Of a stretch of 64,000 nucleotides of DNA, positions 17,003-24,938 are shown in pieces. Numbering within the stretch: the first letter of the stretch is position 1; every line of letters begins with the position of its first letter. The stretch comes from Sva-07 sp963715825 (GTDB taxonomy: Bacteria; Actinomycetota; Acidimicrobiia; Acidimicrobiales; Ilumatobacteraceae): NCBI GenBank assembly GCA_963715825.1, contig CAVQSI010000002.1, forward strand, positions 248,001 to 312,000, in the 5' to 3' direction. The translations under genes and the position numbers were made by a program. The notes beneath the pieces are model-generated. The model was given only the letters and a program-made list of their open reading frames with translations, was not told the DNA's origin and did no database searches.

Positions 17003-17829
17003 GCCTCGACGTCGCGCTGCTCGTTGCGTCCACGATCGCCGGCGTGCTCGCCGTGATCGTCGTGGTGGCAGGCGACGACCAGGCGCCGCAACCGCGCCGG
17101 GCCGCTCGTCCTGGCGTGTGGGTTCGCCTCGCTGGGGCCGGTGCCGCGTCGCTGGCGGTGGTGGCAGCGTCGGGCTGGTTGGTGGCGGCGCTGATCGTCG
17201 GGGTCGGCTGCTGGTACGCGATCGGCGCCTGGCAGCAACGCGACGCCGGCGGGGTCAGCGACCTGCAGCGCATCGACGCGCTGGCGTCGTGGATCGAGAA
17301 CCTGCGCGACGTGTTGATCGCCGGCGACCAGCCGGTCGGTGCCATCAACGCCACGGTGGCCACGTGCCCGACCGCCATCAAGCCGCAGGTGCGCCGTCTC
17401 GCTGCCGGGCTCGGTCGGCAGGACCCGGCCATCGTGTTCCGTCGCTTCGCCGACGACATCGACGACCCGCTCGGCGACCTCGTCGCCGCTGGACTCCTGA
17501 TCGCCGTGCAACGCGGCGCCCGCACCGCCGCGGTGCTGAGTTCGCTGGCCGAGCAGGCCCGACGCCAGTCGGATCGCCGCCGACTCGTCGAGGCCGAGCG
17601 CGCACCGATCCAACGCGAGGTCACCCTGCTGACGGTGATCATGGGGTCGCTCGTCGTCGGGCTCCTCGTGTTCGGCCGCGCCGAGTACCTCGAGCCGTAC
17701 GACAGCGCCGGCGGACAGCTGTTCCTCGGCCTGGTGCTCGCGATCTACGCGATGCTGCTGCTGCGAGTACAACGCCTCGCCCGGTTCCCCCGGCCGAGCC
17801 GGTTCCTCACCGCGGGGTCCGCTCGATGA
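16999..17829 (+). CDS. tadB: Tad pilus inner-membrane platform protein TadB-like
   Basis: This 276-residue type II secretion F-domain protein has an N-terminal helix pair, then a soluble helical domain with LASWIENLRDVLIAGDQPVG and PLGDLVAAGLLIAVQRGAR, and two C-terminal helices from about VTLLTVIMGSLVVGLLVFG. TadB and TadC form the membrane platform on which CpaF acts. The start is the ATG overlapping the cpaF stop (ATGA). Confidence 0.85.
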   Translation: MSLDVALLVASTIAGVLAVIVVVAGDDQAPQPRRAARPGVWVRLAGAGAASLAVVAASGWLVAALIVGVGCWYAIGAWQQRDAGGVSDLQRIDALASWIENLRDVLIAGDQPVGAINATVATCPTAIKPQVRRLAAGLGRQDPAIVFRRFADDIDDPLGDLVAAGLLIAVQRGARTAAVLSSLAEQARRQSDRRRLVEAERAPIQREVTLLTVIMGSLVVGLLVFGRAEYLEPYDSAGGQLFLGLVLAIYAMLLLRVQRLARFPRPSRFLTAGSAR

Positions 17830-18731
17830 GGCCGGCTGGGGTGTTGGTGCTGTGCAGCATCGTGTTCTGCGCTGGCGCCTGGTTGGTGATCGGCGGCTGG
17901 CGCCAGCCTCGTCCCGCGCTGCGGCGGGCGATGGCGCACCTGCATCGACCCGGGGTGGTCGCGCCGATGTCGGCGACGTCGACTGCAGCGGCGACGGAGC
18001 CCTCCGGCGTACTCGTCAGCGTCGGTTCGTTCGTCGAGCGCAACGGAGCGTCGAGGTGGACTCGCGCGTGGAGCCAACCGCTGCGGCTCGTCGGTCGCCG
18101 GGTCGAGACGCACGTCGGCTACCTGGTGCTCGCCGCACTCTGCGGGCTGATCGTGCCGGCGCTGCTGCTCGGAGTCCTCCAGGCGCTCGGCGTCGTGTCG
18201 CTGGGTGTCTGGATCCCGATGGCGTTCTCGCTCGGCTGTGCGATCGTGGCGCCGCTGCTCGTGCACTCGACGACGATGACAGCAAGCGCCGAGGTCGCCG
18301 TCGACCTGCGCCACCAACTCGGCGCCTACCTCGACATGGTGACCATGCTGCTGGCGGGCAACACCGGCTACGAGGGCGCGCTCGATCAGGCGGCCCGGGC
18401 GGGCGACGGCCTGCTGTTCCGCGAGCTGCGCCGGGCGATGCGCGAGGCGGGCACCACCGGGCAGAGCCTCGTGCGGGCGCTCGACCAGGTTGCCGCCGAC
18501 TACGGCATCGTCGAACTCGAACAGGTCGCCGCCACCGCCACGCTCTCGGCCGCCGAAGGTGCGCCGGTCGCCCGCAGCCTGGCGGCCAAGTGCTCGACGC
18601 TGCGCTCGACCCTCGCCGCCGAACAGGAGGCCGACGCCCGGGTCCGCAACGACAAGGTCACCCCGCCCCTCGTCGCCATGGCACTGCTGTTCATGGCCCT
18701 GATCATCTACCCCGCCCTCAACCTCAACTGA
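17826..18731 (+). CDS. tadC: Tad pilus inner-membrane platform protein TadC-like
   Basis: This 301-residue second T2SSF-domain platform protein has an N-terminal helix, a helix pair at about 95-145, and the F domain with LRHQLGAYLDMVTMLLAGN, GYEGALDQAARAGDG and TAEQEADARVRN-like cytoplasmic helices. It ends in a single helix LFMALIIYPALNLN. The start overlaps the tadB stop (ATGA). It is the last gene before a short tandem repeat that separates platform genes from pilin genes. Confidence 0.85.
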   Translation: MRPAGVLVLCSIVFCAGAWLVIGGWRQPRPALRRAMAHLHRPGVVAPMSATSTAAATEPSGVLVSVGSFVERNGASRWTRAWSQPLRLVGRRVETHVGYLVLAALCGLIVPALLLGVLQALGVVSLGVWIPMAFSLGCAIVAPLLVHSTTMTASAEVAVDLRHQLGAYLDMVTMLLAGNTGYEGALDQAARAGDGLLFRELRRAMREAGTTGQSLVRALDQVAADYGIVELEQVAATATLSAAEGAPVARSLAAKCSTLRSTLAAEQEADARVRNDKVTPPLVAMALLFMALIIYPALNLN

Positions 18732-18750
18732 CCCGACCCACTCACCGACC

Positions 18751-18801
18751 CAGCCCACCCGACCCAGCCCACCCGACCAGCCCACCCGACCAAGCCCACC
18801 C
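18751..18801. repeat. Short tandem repeat between tadC and the Flp-like pilin
   Basis: About four copies of a 13-14 bp unit based on CAGCCCACCCGAC, with small variations, occupy the space between the tadC stop and the ribosome binding site of the next gene. The repeat is strand-asymmetric (C-rich on plus). Such a spacer may change length by slippage and could modulate downstream expression, but this is inference. Confidence 0.8.
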
Positions 18802-18814
18802 GAGAGGAACCGAC

Positions 18815-19033
18815 ATGCACGATCCGATGTTGATGCTGACGAGCGTGATCGCCGTCGTCACCCGAGCGCTCGCACCGACCGCAGATCCCGGTGCGGATCG
18901 CGGTGCGGTCTCGATCGAGCAGGTGCTCTGGTATGCGGCTGCGGCCATCAGTGTGGCGGTCGTGGCGGCGATCATCTGGAGCCAGATCCGCGACACGGCG
19001 AGCACCCCGGTGCAGTCGCCGTCGGCGCCCTGA
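18815..19033 (+). CDS. Small Flp-type pilin candidate
   Basis: This 72-residue protein follows a good ribosome binding site (GAGAGGAAC, 4 bases before the ATG). It has a hydrophilic leader with DRG, then AVSIEQVLWYAAAAISVAVV, matching the Flp prepilin rule of cleavage after Gly with Glu at +5 and a hydrophobic helix. The usual Tyr after Glu is Gln here. The short tail is Ser/Pro-rich. It sits between tadC and the TadE-like genes, where the major Flp pilin is expected, and is probably cleaved by the peptidase at 13430. Confidence 0.65.
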   Translation: MHDPMLMLTSVIAVVTRALAPTADPGADRGAVSIEQVLWYAAAAISVAVVAAIIWSQIRDTASTPVQSPSAP

Positions 19034-19052
19034 CGTCCGGCGGACATGCACG

Positions 19053-19460
19053 ATGGTCGACGCGGTGCGATGCGAACGCCTCCCGGAGCGGCGCCTTCGC
19101 GGCGATCGTGGGGCGGCCACCTCGTTGGCGGTTGCACTGCTGACCCCGATGTTCGTGTTCCTCGCATTCGCTGCGTTCCAGGCGGCGATGTGGAGCCACG
19201 CCCGTACCGAGGCTCGCGTGATCGCGCGTGACACCGCCGCGCTGGTCGCCCGCTCGGGCGTGGCCGCGGGCGACGCCCAGGCCTCGGCGACGGCGATCCT
19301 GGAGGCCGACACCGACCTCCGCAACGTCGTGGTGAGCGTGGGCACGACCGCCGGCGTGGTCGTCGTGACCGTCACCGGTGACGCGCCGGGCATCATCCGC
19401 GGCACCGCGAACGCCCTCTCGGTGACCTCCGCGGTGCCGGTCGAGGAGATCACGCCGTGA
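19053..19460 (+). CDS. TadE-like pseudopilin
   Basis: This 135-residue protein has one N-terminal membrane helix (LAVALLTPMFVFLAFAAFQA) preceded by RGDRGAATS. The rest is extracytoplasmic and beta-rich, with HARTEARVIARDTAALVARSG as in TadE/TadG proteins. The Glu expected at +5 is missing. It is the first of three similar genes, overlapping the next by 4 bp. These proteins are thought to be minor components or assembly factors of the Tad pilus. Confidence 0.65.
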   Translation: MVDAVRCERLPERRLRGDRGAATSLAVALLTPMFVFLAFAAFQAAMWSHARTEARVIARDTAALVARSGVAAGDAQASATAILEADTDLRNVVVSVGTTAGVVVVTVTGDAPGIIRGTANALSVTSAVPVEEITP

Positions 19461-19894
19461 CGTGCTGGCCGACTCGGCGGTTGCGTCGTGACGCCGGATC
19501 GTCCGACGCCCTCGGGTTGGCGTTGCTGACGCCGGCGGCGATCGGGCTGGCGGTGGTGATCGTGTTCCTCGGCCGTGGCGTCGACAGCCGGGCCACCGTG
19601 CAGAGCGCGGCCGAGTCGGCTGCCCAAGCCGCCGCGCAGGAACGTTCGGGCGCCGCCGCGGTCGCTGCAGCCGAAGAGGTCGGGCGGGCGATGCTCGTCG
19701 ACCCGTCGTCGTGCTCGGCGCCGCAGGTGTCGGTCGATCTGTCCGAGTTCCGGCCCGGTGGTCAGGTGGCCGTCACCGTGTCGTGCACGGTGTCCACCGA
19801 GGGTCTGGAGCTGATCGATCCACCGTCGAGCGGCGCCACGGCGACCGCGTTCGCCGCGATCGACCCGCTGCGCGCCACCGAGGAGGCGCCGTGA
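19457..19894 (+). CDS. TadE/TadF-like protein
   Basis: This 145-residue protein has one N-terminal helix (LGLALLTPAAIGLAVVIVFLG) and then a helical region with RATVQSAAESAAQAAAQER before a beta-rich end containing two Cys. GTG start and stop both overlap neighbours by 4 bp (GTGA). It resembles the flanking genes in size and layout, suggesting a diverged tandem family. Confidence 0.6.
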   Translation: MTCWPTRRLRRDAGSSDALGLALLTPAAIGLAVVIVFLGRGVDSRATVQSAAESAAQAAAQERSGAAAVAAAEEVGRAMLVDPSSCSAPQVSVDLSEFRPGGQVAVTVSCTVSTEGLELIDPPSSGATATAFAAIDPLRATEEAP

Positions 19895-20325
19895 CGACCG
19901 CACCGTCAGCGACGACCGTGACGTCCGACCGCCGATGCAGCGGCGATCGCGGCGCCGGGTTGGTCGCCGGCATCGCGTTGATCTTCGCGTTCACGTTCCT
20001 GGGGTTGGTGTGGCTGGCCCGTGACGTCGACCGGGGCGTGTCGAACCGATCGGCGGCGCAGTCGATCGCGTTCCAGGCCGCCCGGTCGGGGGCACAATCG
20101 GCGGCGCTGACCGATCTGCGCTCAGGCGTCGCGGTGATCGATCCGGCGGCAGCGAGCAGTGCTGCGACGGCGACCGCCGGCGCGCTGTTCGCCTCGTACG
20201 GCGTCGACGGCCGCGTCACGTCGATCGACGTTGCCGCCGACCGGGTGTCGGTGACGGTCACGATCGTCGACGACGGCCGCACGGTCACCGGCGCCGGAAC
20301 GGTGCGCTCGGAGCGGGCGCCATGA
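19891..20325 (+). CDS. TadE-like protein (third of a set)
   Basis: This 144-residue protein starts at a GTG overlapping the previous stop. It has GDRGAGLVAGIALIFAFTFL as membrane anchor, then SNRSAAQSIAFQAARSGAQS and a beta-rich tail. The family is poorly conserved. Context and topology, not a catalytic motif, support the call. Confidence 0.58.
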   Translation: MTTAPSATTVTSDRRCSGDRGAGLVAGIALIFAFTFLGLVWLARDVDRGVSNRSAAQSIAFQAARSGAQSAALTDLRSGVAVIDPAAASSAATATAGALFASYGVDGRVTSIDVAADRVSVTVTIVDDGRTVTGAGTVRSERAP

Positions 20326-20410
20326 CCGTCTTTTCCCTTCGGGCCGGCCCGGCGCCCACTGTCGGGGTGGCGGGCGCCGACCACATCGAACCGAACGGAC
20401 AGGAGGACAC

Positions 20411-21781
20411 GTGACCGAACGCGATCCGCACCGCTGGTCCCGGTTCGCAGCGTCGGCCGTGGCCTTGGTGGCGCTCGGTGTCGTGGTGCCGATCGGATTG
20501 ATCGCTGCGTCGCGGGCGAGGTTCGGGTCGGCCAATCCGCTCGCCGGCGCCGATCCGCCGTGGGCGTGGGGGTCGAGCGAGGTGGGCGACGCCCTGTCGG
20601 GTCCACTCGCCGACGACACCGTCATCGACGGCATCATCCGGTTGAGCCTGTGCGTGGTGTGGGTGGCGGTCGCGATCATCCTCGTGACGACGATCGTCGA
20701 GGTCGTCCATGCGGTTCGCCACCAGGGCCTCGCCCTGCCGGACGTGCGCGGGGTGGGCTGGGCCCAGCCGATCGCCCGGTTCATCGCCATCGGGCTCGTC
20801 GCCGTGCTGCCGATGATGACGTCGGCGACCTCGTTGGCGTCGACGCTCGGCGCACGTGCCGCGCCGACGGCGACGTTCGGAGCACCGGTTGCAGCGCCGT
20901 CAGCCGCGGTGGGTGTGGCGGCGTTCGACGTCGCAGTGCCGGAGACTGCGCCGGCGCCGAGTCCGGCAACGGGGGCGGTGCACGTGGTCACCGCCGGCGA
21001 GTCGATCTACTCGATCGCCGTGGGCCTGGCCGACGGCGACTCGAGCCGCGTGCTGGAGATCGCCGACGCGATCATCGACGCGAACCTCGGCGCCACGATG
21101 CCCGGCGGTCAGCGCTTCACGAATCCGGCCTACATCGAGGTCGGCTGGACGCTGCAACTGCCGGCCGAGGCCGCTGCGTCACGACCGGCCGAGCCGGGTC
21201 CGGCGAGCGAGGTGGCGTCGACGTACACGGTCGAGCGGGGCGACACGTTGTGGGACATCGCCGACGAGCAACTCGGCGATCCGACCGCATGGCCCGAGAT
21301 CTGGGAACGCAACGCCGGCGACGAGATGGGCGGCGGGCGCACGTTCGACGACCCCGACCTGATCCTGCCCGGATGGGAACTCGAACTCGCCGCCGCCCCG
21401 TCGGTCGAGGTGGACGAGGTGGTGGATGCTCCCGTCGAACCGGTCGAACCGGTCGAGACGCCGGTCGTGGTCGTCCCGCCGGAGCCGACGGACGCGGCCG
21501 CCGACGAGCCGGCGCCGCCGGTCGACTCCACACCGGCCGAAGCTGCAGCGCCCGACGTTGCAGCGGTCGACATCCCCGGGCTCGACACCACCCCGGTCGA
21601 CGCCACGACAGTCGACGCCGCATCGGTAAGCGGCGCCCGGTCGACCAATCGACCACCTCGCTCGACCGAGCGACCGCTGACGGACCGCTCCCGCTCACTC
21701 CCGACTCGCCATCATCGACCGTTCCTCCCCATCGTCCACCACGTCCACCACGGTCGCACCTCCGGCCGGACCCATCGCTGA
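20411..21781 (+). CDS. LysM membrane protein of the Tad operon (N-terminal part of a LysM-BTAD protein)
   Basis: The frame encodes 456 residues behind a strong ribosome binding site (AGGAGG at 20401-20406) and a GTG start. It has two to three helices in the first 140 residues, then VHVVTAGESIYSIAVGLADG and YTVERGDTLWDIADEQLGD, the latter a standard LysM peptidoglycan-binding repeat. A Pro/Val/Glu-rich linker follows. From about residue 408 (near 21,630) the composition turns to random Arg/His/Pro, and the sensible frame continues in another register, so this is probably a broken longer protein whose second half is the next entry. Confidence 0.7.
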   Translation: MTERDPHRWSRFAASAVALVALGVVVPIGLIAASRARFGSANPLAGADPPWAWGSSEVGDALSGPLADDTVIDGIIRLSLCVVWVAVAIILVTTIVEVVHAVRHQGLALPDVRGVGWAQPIARFIAIGLVAVLPMMTSATSLASTLGARAAPTATFGAPVAAPSAAVGVAAFDVAVPETAPAPSPATGAVHVVTAGESIYSIAVGLADGDSSRVLEIADAIIDANLGATMPGGQRFTNPAYIEVGWTLQLPAEAAASRPAEPGPASEVASTYTVERGDTLWDIADEQLGDPTAWPEIWERNAGDEMGGGRTFDDPDLILPGWELELAAAPSVEVDEVVDAPVEPVEPVETPVVVVPPEPTDAAADEPAPPVDSTPAEAAAPDVAAVDIPGLDTTPVDATTVDAASVSGARSTNRPPRSTERPLTDRSRSLPTRHHRPFLPIVHHVHHGRTSGRTHR

Positions 21782-21854
21782 CCCGGCAGCGAACCCGCCC
21801 GCTGACGCGCCGACACCGCAGGCACCGTCGCCGATCCGACTGGAACACGCTGCA

Positions 21855-23705
21855 TTGCTGGCCGCTGGTGTGCTGGCGCTCGTCGGGGTGCGCCGGCGGC
21901 ATCGACTGCGCTCCGCCATGCCGCGGCATCGGGTACCCGAACCGCGTGAGGACGTTGCCCGGACCGAACGGACACTGCGAACGATCGATGCGGGCGAACG
22001 AATCCTGCGCGCCGACGTGGCGTGCCGGGCAGCGGCTCGCTCGCTGATCCACACGGGTAGTCAGATCGGGTGGGTCGAGGTCTCGCCCGACGGCGACCTC
22101 GACCTCCGCCTCACGGCACCGGCGACGCTCCCGCTCCCGTGGACCGGCGCCGGCCAGTCGTGGCGGCTGGGCGCCGAGGTGCCCATCGAGATCCTCGGCG
22201 AGGATGCGCGCCAGGTGGGCCAGCCGTGCGTGGCGCTGGTGCAGCTCGGGATCACGGCGGCAGGCAACGAACTGCTCGTCGACCTCGAGGCGTGCGGCGT
22301 GCTGGCGATCGCCGCCCGCTCCGATCAGGCCGACGAGGTGGTCACCGCGCTGGCCACGTCGTTGGCGTCGTCGATCTTCGCCGAGGTCGCCCACCTCGTC
22401 GCCGTGTCGCTGCCGGAAGCGGCACTGTTGAACCATCGCAGCGCCCACCGCACCGGCACCGCCGACGCGGCGATCGAGCTGGCGTGCTCGCTGGTCGGGA
22501 CGACGGCGGCCAACGAGCGATCGTCGTTCGAGCTGCGGTCGCTGCGCACGGGCGGCGAGGCGTGGGAGCCCGCCGTCGTGCTGCTCACGTCGTCCGACGA
22601 GGGCGCTGACGTGTGCGTCGCCGGCGCGTTGCCGGAGGCGGGCCACGGGGTGGCGGTCGTGGTCGCCGACGAGCGCGGGTGCGTGGCGACGGCCCCGACT
22701 CGTCTGGTTGCTCGTGCCGACGGCTGGAGCCTCGAAGCGTTCGGCACGGCGATCGAACTCACCCCGGTGGGCGTCAGCGAGTCGGATCTCGACCAGATCA
22801 ACGAGCTGCTCGTCGACGCCGACCGCGAGCTGGAGCCGATCGACCCGATCGACGAGATCCAGTGGGCCGACGATGGCAGTGCCGCTCCAGCGGCGCCGCC
22901 GGACGCCGTCGACGAGCCGCTGACCGCGCCGTCGCCGTTCGAGCCGCGACCGCACGAGATCGTGGTCGGGCTGATCGGCGCCGTCGAGGTGCACGCACGC
23001 AGCGGCGAGGCCGGCGCCTTCGAACGGTCGAAGACGGTCGAGCTGATCGCCTGGCTCACGACCCACCGCGACCGGGCGACGCGGACCGGTGCGCGCACGG
23101 CGCTGTGGGACCTCGACGTGCGCGACGCGACGTTCGCCAACGTCGTGTCCGAAGCCCGGCGGGCGCTCGCCCGGCTGGTGTCGCCCCCCGACGGCGAGGA
23201 GTGGGTGGCACGAACGTTGACCGAGCAGCTTCCGGTCCACGAGCTCGTGGTCACCGATGCCGATCTGGTGGAGGACCGTCTGGCGCACGCCCGGGTGCAG
23301 CCGCCGAGTCAGGCGATCGAGACGCTGCGGCCGGCCGTCGAGCTGGTGCGTGACATGCCGTTCGCCGGCACGAGCTACCTGTGGCCCGACGCCGAGGGCA
23401 TCACGTCGAACCTCGTGCTGCTGGCGATCAGCGCCACCGCCGAGTTCGCCGCGCATGCGCTGTCGCTCGGCGACACCGACGCGGTGTTCTGGGCGACCGG
23501 CAAGGGCTTGCGGGTGCTGCCCGGCCACGAGGAGCTGATCGCACTGCGGATGCAGGCACACGCTCGGGCCGGCGATCTCGCCGGGGTGCGCCAGGAGTGG
23601 GAGTCCTACGAGCGGGTGCTGGTGGCCGACGCCTGGTCCGACGGCGAACCCGCCCCCAAGCTCCTCGCCCTGCGCCGCGAACTCCTCAACCCCACCAGCT
23701 CCTGA
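21855..23705 (+). CDS. BTAD-type regulator-like domain protein (C-terminal part of the LysM-BTAD protein)
   Basis: This 616-residue frame begins near a membrane helix (LLAAGVLALVGVRRRH). Coding character extends further upstream in the same register from about 21,720 (PPAGPIADPAANPPAD), but without a start codon. Its C-terminal third has IVVGLIGAVEVHARSGEAG, then a winged-helix-like AWLTTHRDRATRTGARTALW and a helical repeat region ending in LRRELLNPTSS. This matches OmpR-like winged-helix plus bacterial transcriptional activation domain (BTAD) organisation. A membrane-tethered BTAD protein closing a Tad operon is a known actinobacterial layout; its signal is not known. Confidence 0.65.
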   Translation: MLAAGVLALVGVRRRHRLRSAMPRHRVPEPREDVARTERTLRTIDAGERILRADVACRAAARSLIHTGSQIGWVEVSPDGDLDLRLTAPATLPLPWTGAGQSWRLGAEVPIEILGEDARQVGQPCVALVQLGITAAGNELLVDLEACGVLAIAARSDQADEVVTALATSLASSIFAEVAHLVAVSLPEAALLNHRSAHRTGTADAAIELACSLVGTTAANERSSFELRSLRTGGEAWEPAVVLLTSSDEGADVCVAGALPEAGHGVAVVVADERGCVATAPTRLVARADGWSLEAFGTAIELTPVGVSESDLDQINELLVDADRELEPIDPIDEIQWADDGSAAPAAPPDAVDEPLTAPSPFEPRPHEIVVGLIGAVEVHARSGEAGAFERSKTVELIAWLTTHRDRATRTGARTALWDLDVRDATFANVVSEARRALARLVSPPDGEEWVARTLTEQLPVHELVVTDADLVEDRLAHARVQPPSQAIETLRPAVELVRDMPFAGTSYLWPDAEGITSNLVLLAISATAEFAAHALSLGDTDAVFWATGKGLRVLPGHEELIALRMQAHARAGDLAGVRQEWESYERVLVADAWSDGEPAPKLLALRRELLNPTSS

Positions 23706-23724
23706 CCGCACTCCCCCGCCCCGC

Positions 23725-23956
23725 CGATGAGCGAACGGTCCCGCCGACGCCCCTCCCACTCATCGCCACCCGACCACCCACCCACCCGATGAGCGAAACG
23801 TGCCGCCGACGCCCCTCTCGCTCATCGCGACCCGACCACCCACCCACCCGATGAGCGAAACGGTGCCGGCCGGCGCCCCTCCTCGCTCATCGCGACCCGA
23901 GAACCCCTCCCGTCGATGAGCGAACGGTGCCGCCGGCGCCCCTCCCGCTCATCGCG
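23725..23956. repeat. Palindromic intergenic element, four copies (REP-like)
   Basis: Four imperfect copies start near 23725, 23788, 23849 and 23913, spaced about 61-64 bp. Each has a left arm CGATGAGCGAA and a right arm around CTCATCGC, enclosing a GC-rich loop that resembles GGTGCCGCCGGCGCCCCTC. The first copy has a damaged right arm (CCACTCATCG). They fill most of the 325-bp gap between the BTAD protein and the redox lipoprotein; nothing else is recognised there. Confidence 0.88.
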
Positions 23957-24030
23957 ACTCGGGTTCTGCGACCACGAAACGTTCGGTGAACCGGGTCGAT
24001 TCGGGCGCAGGTGTCGACCACACTGGGCAC

Positions 24031-24615
24031 ATGCGCCTTCCTCGTTCGAGCCGATCCCGCCTCGGGGCGGTCGCCATCGGGGCCGTGCTCGTGCTGGCCG
24101 CCTGTGGTGGCAGCGACTCGTCGAGCGAACCGGCGGGCAGCACGCTGCCGGCGCCGCCCGATGCGGTCGAGCTCGATCCGGCCGCCGACACCGCCGCCAA
24201 TCAGCTGCCGGACGTGGTGGTCGACGACGTCGGCGCCGGCAACAAGGTCAACCTCCGCAACGTGGCACCGGCCGACACGCCGATCCTGTTGTGGATGTAC
24301 GCACCGCATTGACCCACCTGCCGGGCCGAAGCACCCGACGTCGAGCAGTTCGCTCGAGCACACGAATCAGAGGTACAGGTGATCGGCCTCGGCACGCAGG
24401 ACAGCCTGCAGGAGGCCCGGGAGTTCGTCGAGGATCGCGGCACCACGTTCACGATGCTGTGGGACGAGTCGTTCGAGTCGTGGATCGAACTCGGCGTGTC
24501 GTCGCAGCCGACGGCGATCCTGCTGACGCCCGACGGCACGATCATCACCGGCTGGGTCGGCCGGTTCCCCGAGGACCAGGTCCTCGAACTTGCGGCCCAG
24601 TACTCCGCCGGCTAG
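24031..24615 (+). CDS. Thioredoxin-like lipoprotein, candidate selenoprotein (in-frame UGA at residue 94)
   Basis: Read through one UGA, this is a 194-residue TlpA-like protein. Residues 1-20 or so are a lipoprotein signal with lipobox VLAAC. The thioredoxin-fold core reads LLWMYAPH, then TGA at 24310-24312, then PTCRAEAPDVEQFARAH. The UGA occupies exactly the first catalytic Cys of a CPTC motif, giving UPTC. The frame continues without shift to SSQPTAILLTPDG (cis-Pro loop) and the stop at 24613-24615. Sequence on both sides is clearly coding. Alternatives are a nonsense mutation or a base-call error. No selenocysteine machinery is in this window. Confidence 0.7.
24341..24357 (+). promoter_or_regulatory. 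Candidate bacterial SECIS hairpin
   Basis: TCGAGC at 24341-24346 pairs perfectly with GCTCGA at 24352-24357 around the loop AGTTC. The loop starts 34 nt after the UGA and has G among its first two bases, which fits the published loose bacterial SECIS consensus as I recall it (small loop, G early, 16-37 nt from UGA). A 6-bp hairpin in GC-rich coding DNA can arise by chance, so it is supportive, not decisive. Confidence 0.4.
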
Positions 24616-24888
24616 TCAACGCGGTCGGTACTCGCCGCCGAGCAACTCGGCTTCGATGTCACCACCCGGCTGCGCTGAGTACGACGCCATGGCGGTCAAC
24701 GCCCGGCTCTCCGGGCGGCCCGACTCATTGCCGTCGTGCGAGGCACCCCGGACCGTGACGATCGTGAACGCAACAATGATCCCGAGCACCACGATCACGA
24801 CCAGCAGTTCGATGAGGTTGAAGCCGCCATCGGCATCCGGGTCGGTTGCTGGCTGCATTGTTGACGAGGTGGGGCAACTGCGCCGCAT
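24616..24888 (-). CDS. Type IV pilin-like protein (short)
   Basis: This 90-residue protein has the class III signal: leader ending DADGG, then FNLIELLVVIVVLGIIVAF, with Glu at +5. The ATG at 24886-24888 is preferred over the longer frame (ATG 24945) because its leader MRR and upstream 50 bp match those of the neighbouring pilin at 25300. The globular part is only about 40 residues, ASYSAQPGGDIEAELLGG, so it may be truncated. It converges on the redox lipoprotein, whose stop it abuts. Confidence 0.72.
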   Translation of the reverse strand: MRRSCPTSSTMQPATDPDADGGFNLIELLVVIVVLGIIVAFTIVTVRGASHDGNESGRPESRALTAMASYSAQPGGDIEAELLGGEYRPR

Positions 24889-24938
24889 GCTCCTGATTCG
24901 GCTGCTGAGGCCGCCGAGTCGAGTACGGAAATCCTCAA
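24889..24938 (-). promoter_or_regulatory. Promoter-like cassette of the short pilin (TTGAGGA box at -50)
   Basis: Reading leftward from 24938: TTGAGGA, then TCGACT (candidate -35), 17 bases, GAATCA (candidate -10), and the ATG almost at once. Spacing from TTGAGG to ATG is exactly 50 bp, the same as in front of the next pilin (25678-25727). The short distance from -10 to ATG implies a leaderless transcript. Confidence 0.4.

Noticed and set aside
23725..23956. CRISPR array
   Set aside because: Repeats are palindromic, about 43 bp and imperfect, spacers are only about 20 bp and similar to each other, and no cas genes are near. A REP-like tandem fits better.
24322..24337. CGGG/CCCG hairpin as the SECIS
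   Set aside because: Only 4 bp of stem and a loop beginning about 13 nt after the UGA; the 24341-24357 hairpin fits spacing and loop rules better.
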